Assembly: GCA_964551315.1 (NCBI GenBank)
Contig: CAZKCM010000011.1
Span: 23,231 to 87,230 of the forward strand
Direction: 5' to 3'
Source: Virgifigura sp964551315
GTDB lineage: Bacteria > Pseudomonadota > Alphaproteobacteria > Dongiales > Dongiaceae
DNA length: 64,000 nucleotides
The position numbers and the translations under genes are program-made. The notes below the pieces were generated by a model. It made no database searches, was not told the DNA's origin, and worked only from the letters and a program-made list of their open reading frames with translations. Shown piece by piece: positions 63,605 through 64,000 of this stretch; the stretch's first letter is position 1; each line of letters starts with the position of its first letter.

Positions 63605-64000
63605 TTAGCGGACGTTGAACGCCGACTTCAGGTCCCTGACCAGATCGGTCTTTTCCCAGGAGAAGCCGCCGTCCTTGTCCGGCTTGCGGCCGAAATGGCC
63701 GTAGGCCGCGGTGCGTTCGTAGATCGGGCGATTGAGCTTGAGATGCTCGCGGATGCCGCGGGGCGACAGGCTCATCAGCTCCTGCAGCACCTTGGCAATC
63801 CTCTTCTCGTCCGCCTTGCCGGTGCCGAAGGTGCTGACATAGACCGACAGCGGATGCGCCACGCCGATGGCGTAGGAAAGCTGGATCAGGCAGCGGTCGG
63901 CCAGGCCGGCGGCGACCACGTTCTTCGCCAGATAGCGCGCCGCATAGGCGGCCGAGCGGTCGACCTTGGTCGGGTCCTTGCCCGAGAAGGCGCCGCCGCC
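63605..64000 (-). CDS. metK: S-adenosylmethionine synthetase (5' part beyond window)
   Basis: The frame is open to the window edge; 131 C-terminal residues plus stop are present of the usual 390. GGGAFSGKDPTKVDRSAAYAARYLAKNVVAAGLADRCLIQLSYAIGVAHPLSVYV is a standard MetK block, followed by KVLQELMSLSPRGIREHLKLNRPIYERTAAYGHFGR and KTDLVRDLKSAF. It makes SAM, used by neighbouring TrmB. Confidence 0.96.
   Translation of the reverse strand, partial: GGGAFSGKDPTKVDRSAAYAARYLAKNVVAAGLADRCLIQLSYAIGVAHPLSVYVSTFGTGKADEKRIAKVLQELMSLSPRGIREHLKLNRPIYERTAAYGHFGRKPDKDGGFSWEKTDLVRDLKSAFNVR

Overview
The window is a GC-rich bacterial chromosome segment, almost fully coding, from an alphaproteobacterium, most likely of the Rhodospirillales type. 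The evidence is gene content and order: a RegB/RegA redox two-component pair, an Irr-type Fur regulator with a heme-binding HHH motif, the replication block rpsT-(rhodanese)-dnaA-dnaN-recF-gyrB beside mutM-ubiE-ubiB-coaBC-dut, and the translation block metK-trmB-rimP-nusA-ylxR-infB-rbfA-truB-rpsO-pnp. No rRNA, tRNA, CRISPR array, insertion sequence or prophage was seen. The genus cannot be named from the sequence alone.

Layout. 1-2.4 kb: end of crcB, then regA and regB on the minus strand. 2.6-4.3 kb: an ABC-2 exporter pair. 4.4-7.2 kb: a copper-handling operon (DUF2946, YcnI, CopC-CopD fusion). 7.2-12 kb: a YcaQ-like glycosylase, then cobalamin nucleotide-loop genes (cobT, cobS, a CobC-like phosphatase) around a cyclase-family hydrolase. 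12-20.8 kb: single genes including a SYLF protein, SCO, PHA depolymerase, YcgN, an AraC-Ogt fusion, a zinc peptidase, PBP1A and a tandem acetyltransferase.

20.9-27 kb is the most accessory part. It holds a very acidic beta-helix-like protein, a divergent membrane-anchored arylsulfotransferase-like protein, a THxN-type PEP-CTERM protein behind a near-consensus sigma-54 promoter and an AT-rich repeat region, and an Abhydrolase_9 gene with an apparent 1-nt frameshift near its 3' end. No exosortase lies in the window.

27.2-35 kb is the replication block; recF has no ATG, GTG or TTG upstream of its P-loop and probably starts at ATT behind a perfect Shine-Dalgarno. 35-43.9 kb: enoyl-CoA hydratase, mutM with an altered zinc finger, ubiquinone genes ubiE and ubiB, coaBC-dut, then a cluster-less Rrf2 regulator with cysK and a MoeB-like enzyme. 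44-52.5 kb: a hydroxyacid dehydrogenase lacking its usual catalytic Glu, an SH3 protein, and an iron/peroxide-stress group (irr, rubrerythrin, HdrD/GlpC-like Fe-S protein, DUF3501) interrupted by an opposite-strand transglutaminase-like gene, then a nitronate monooxygenase-like protein and a GDPD.

52.5-64 kb is the translation block on the minus strand, with a CbtA-like membrane protein between trmB and rimP; metK runs off the right edge. Most of the window is ordinary core genome. The best leads for new biology are the 20.9-25 kb surface/secreted region and its regulation. Two sites, in the Abhydrolase_9 gene and at recF, should be checked for sequencing error before being interpreted.
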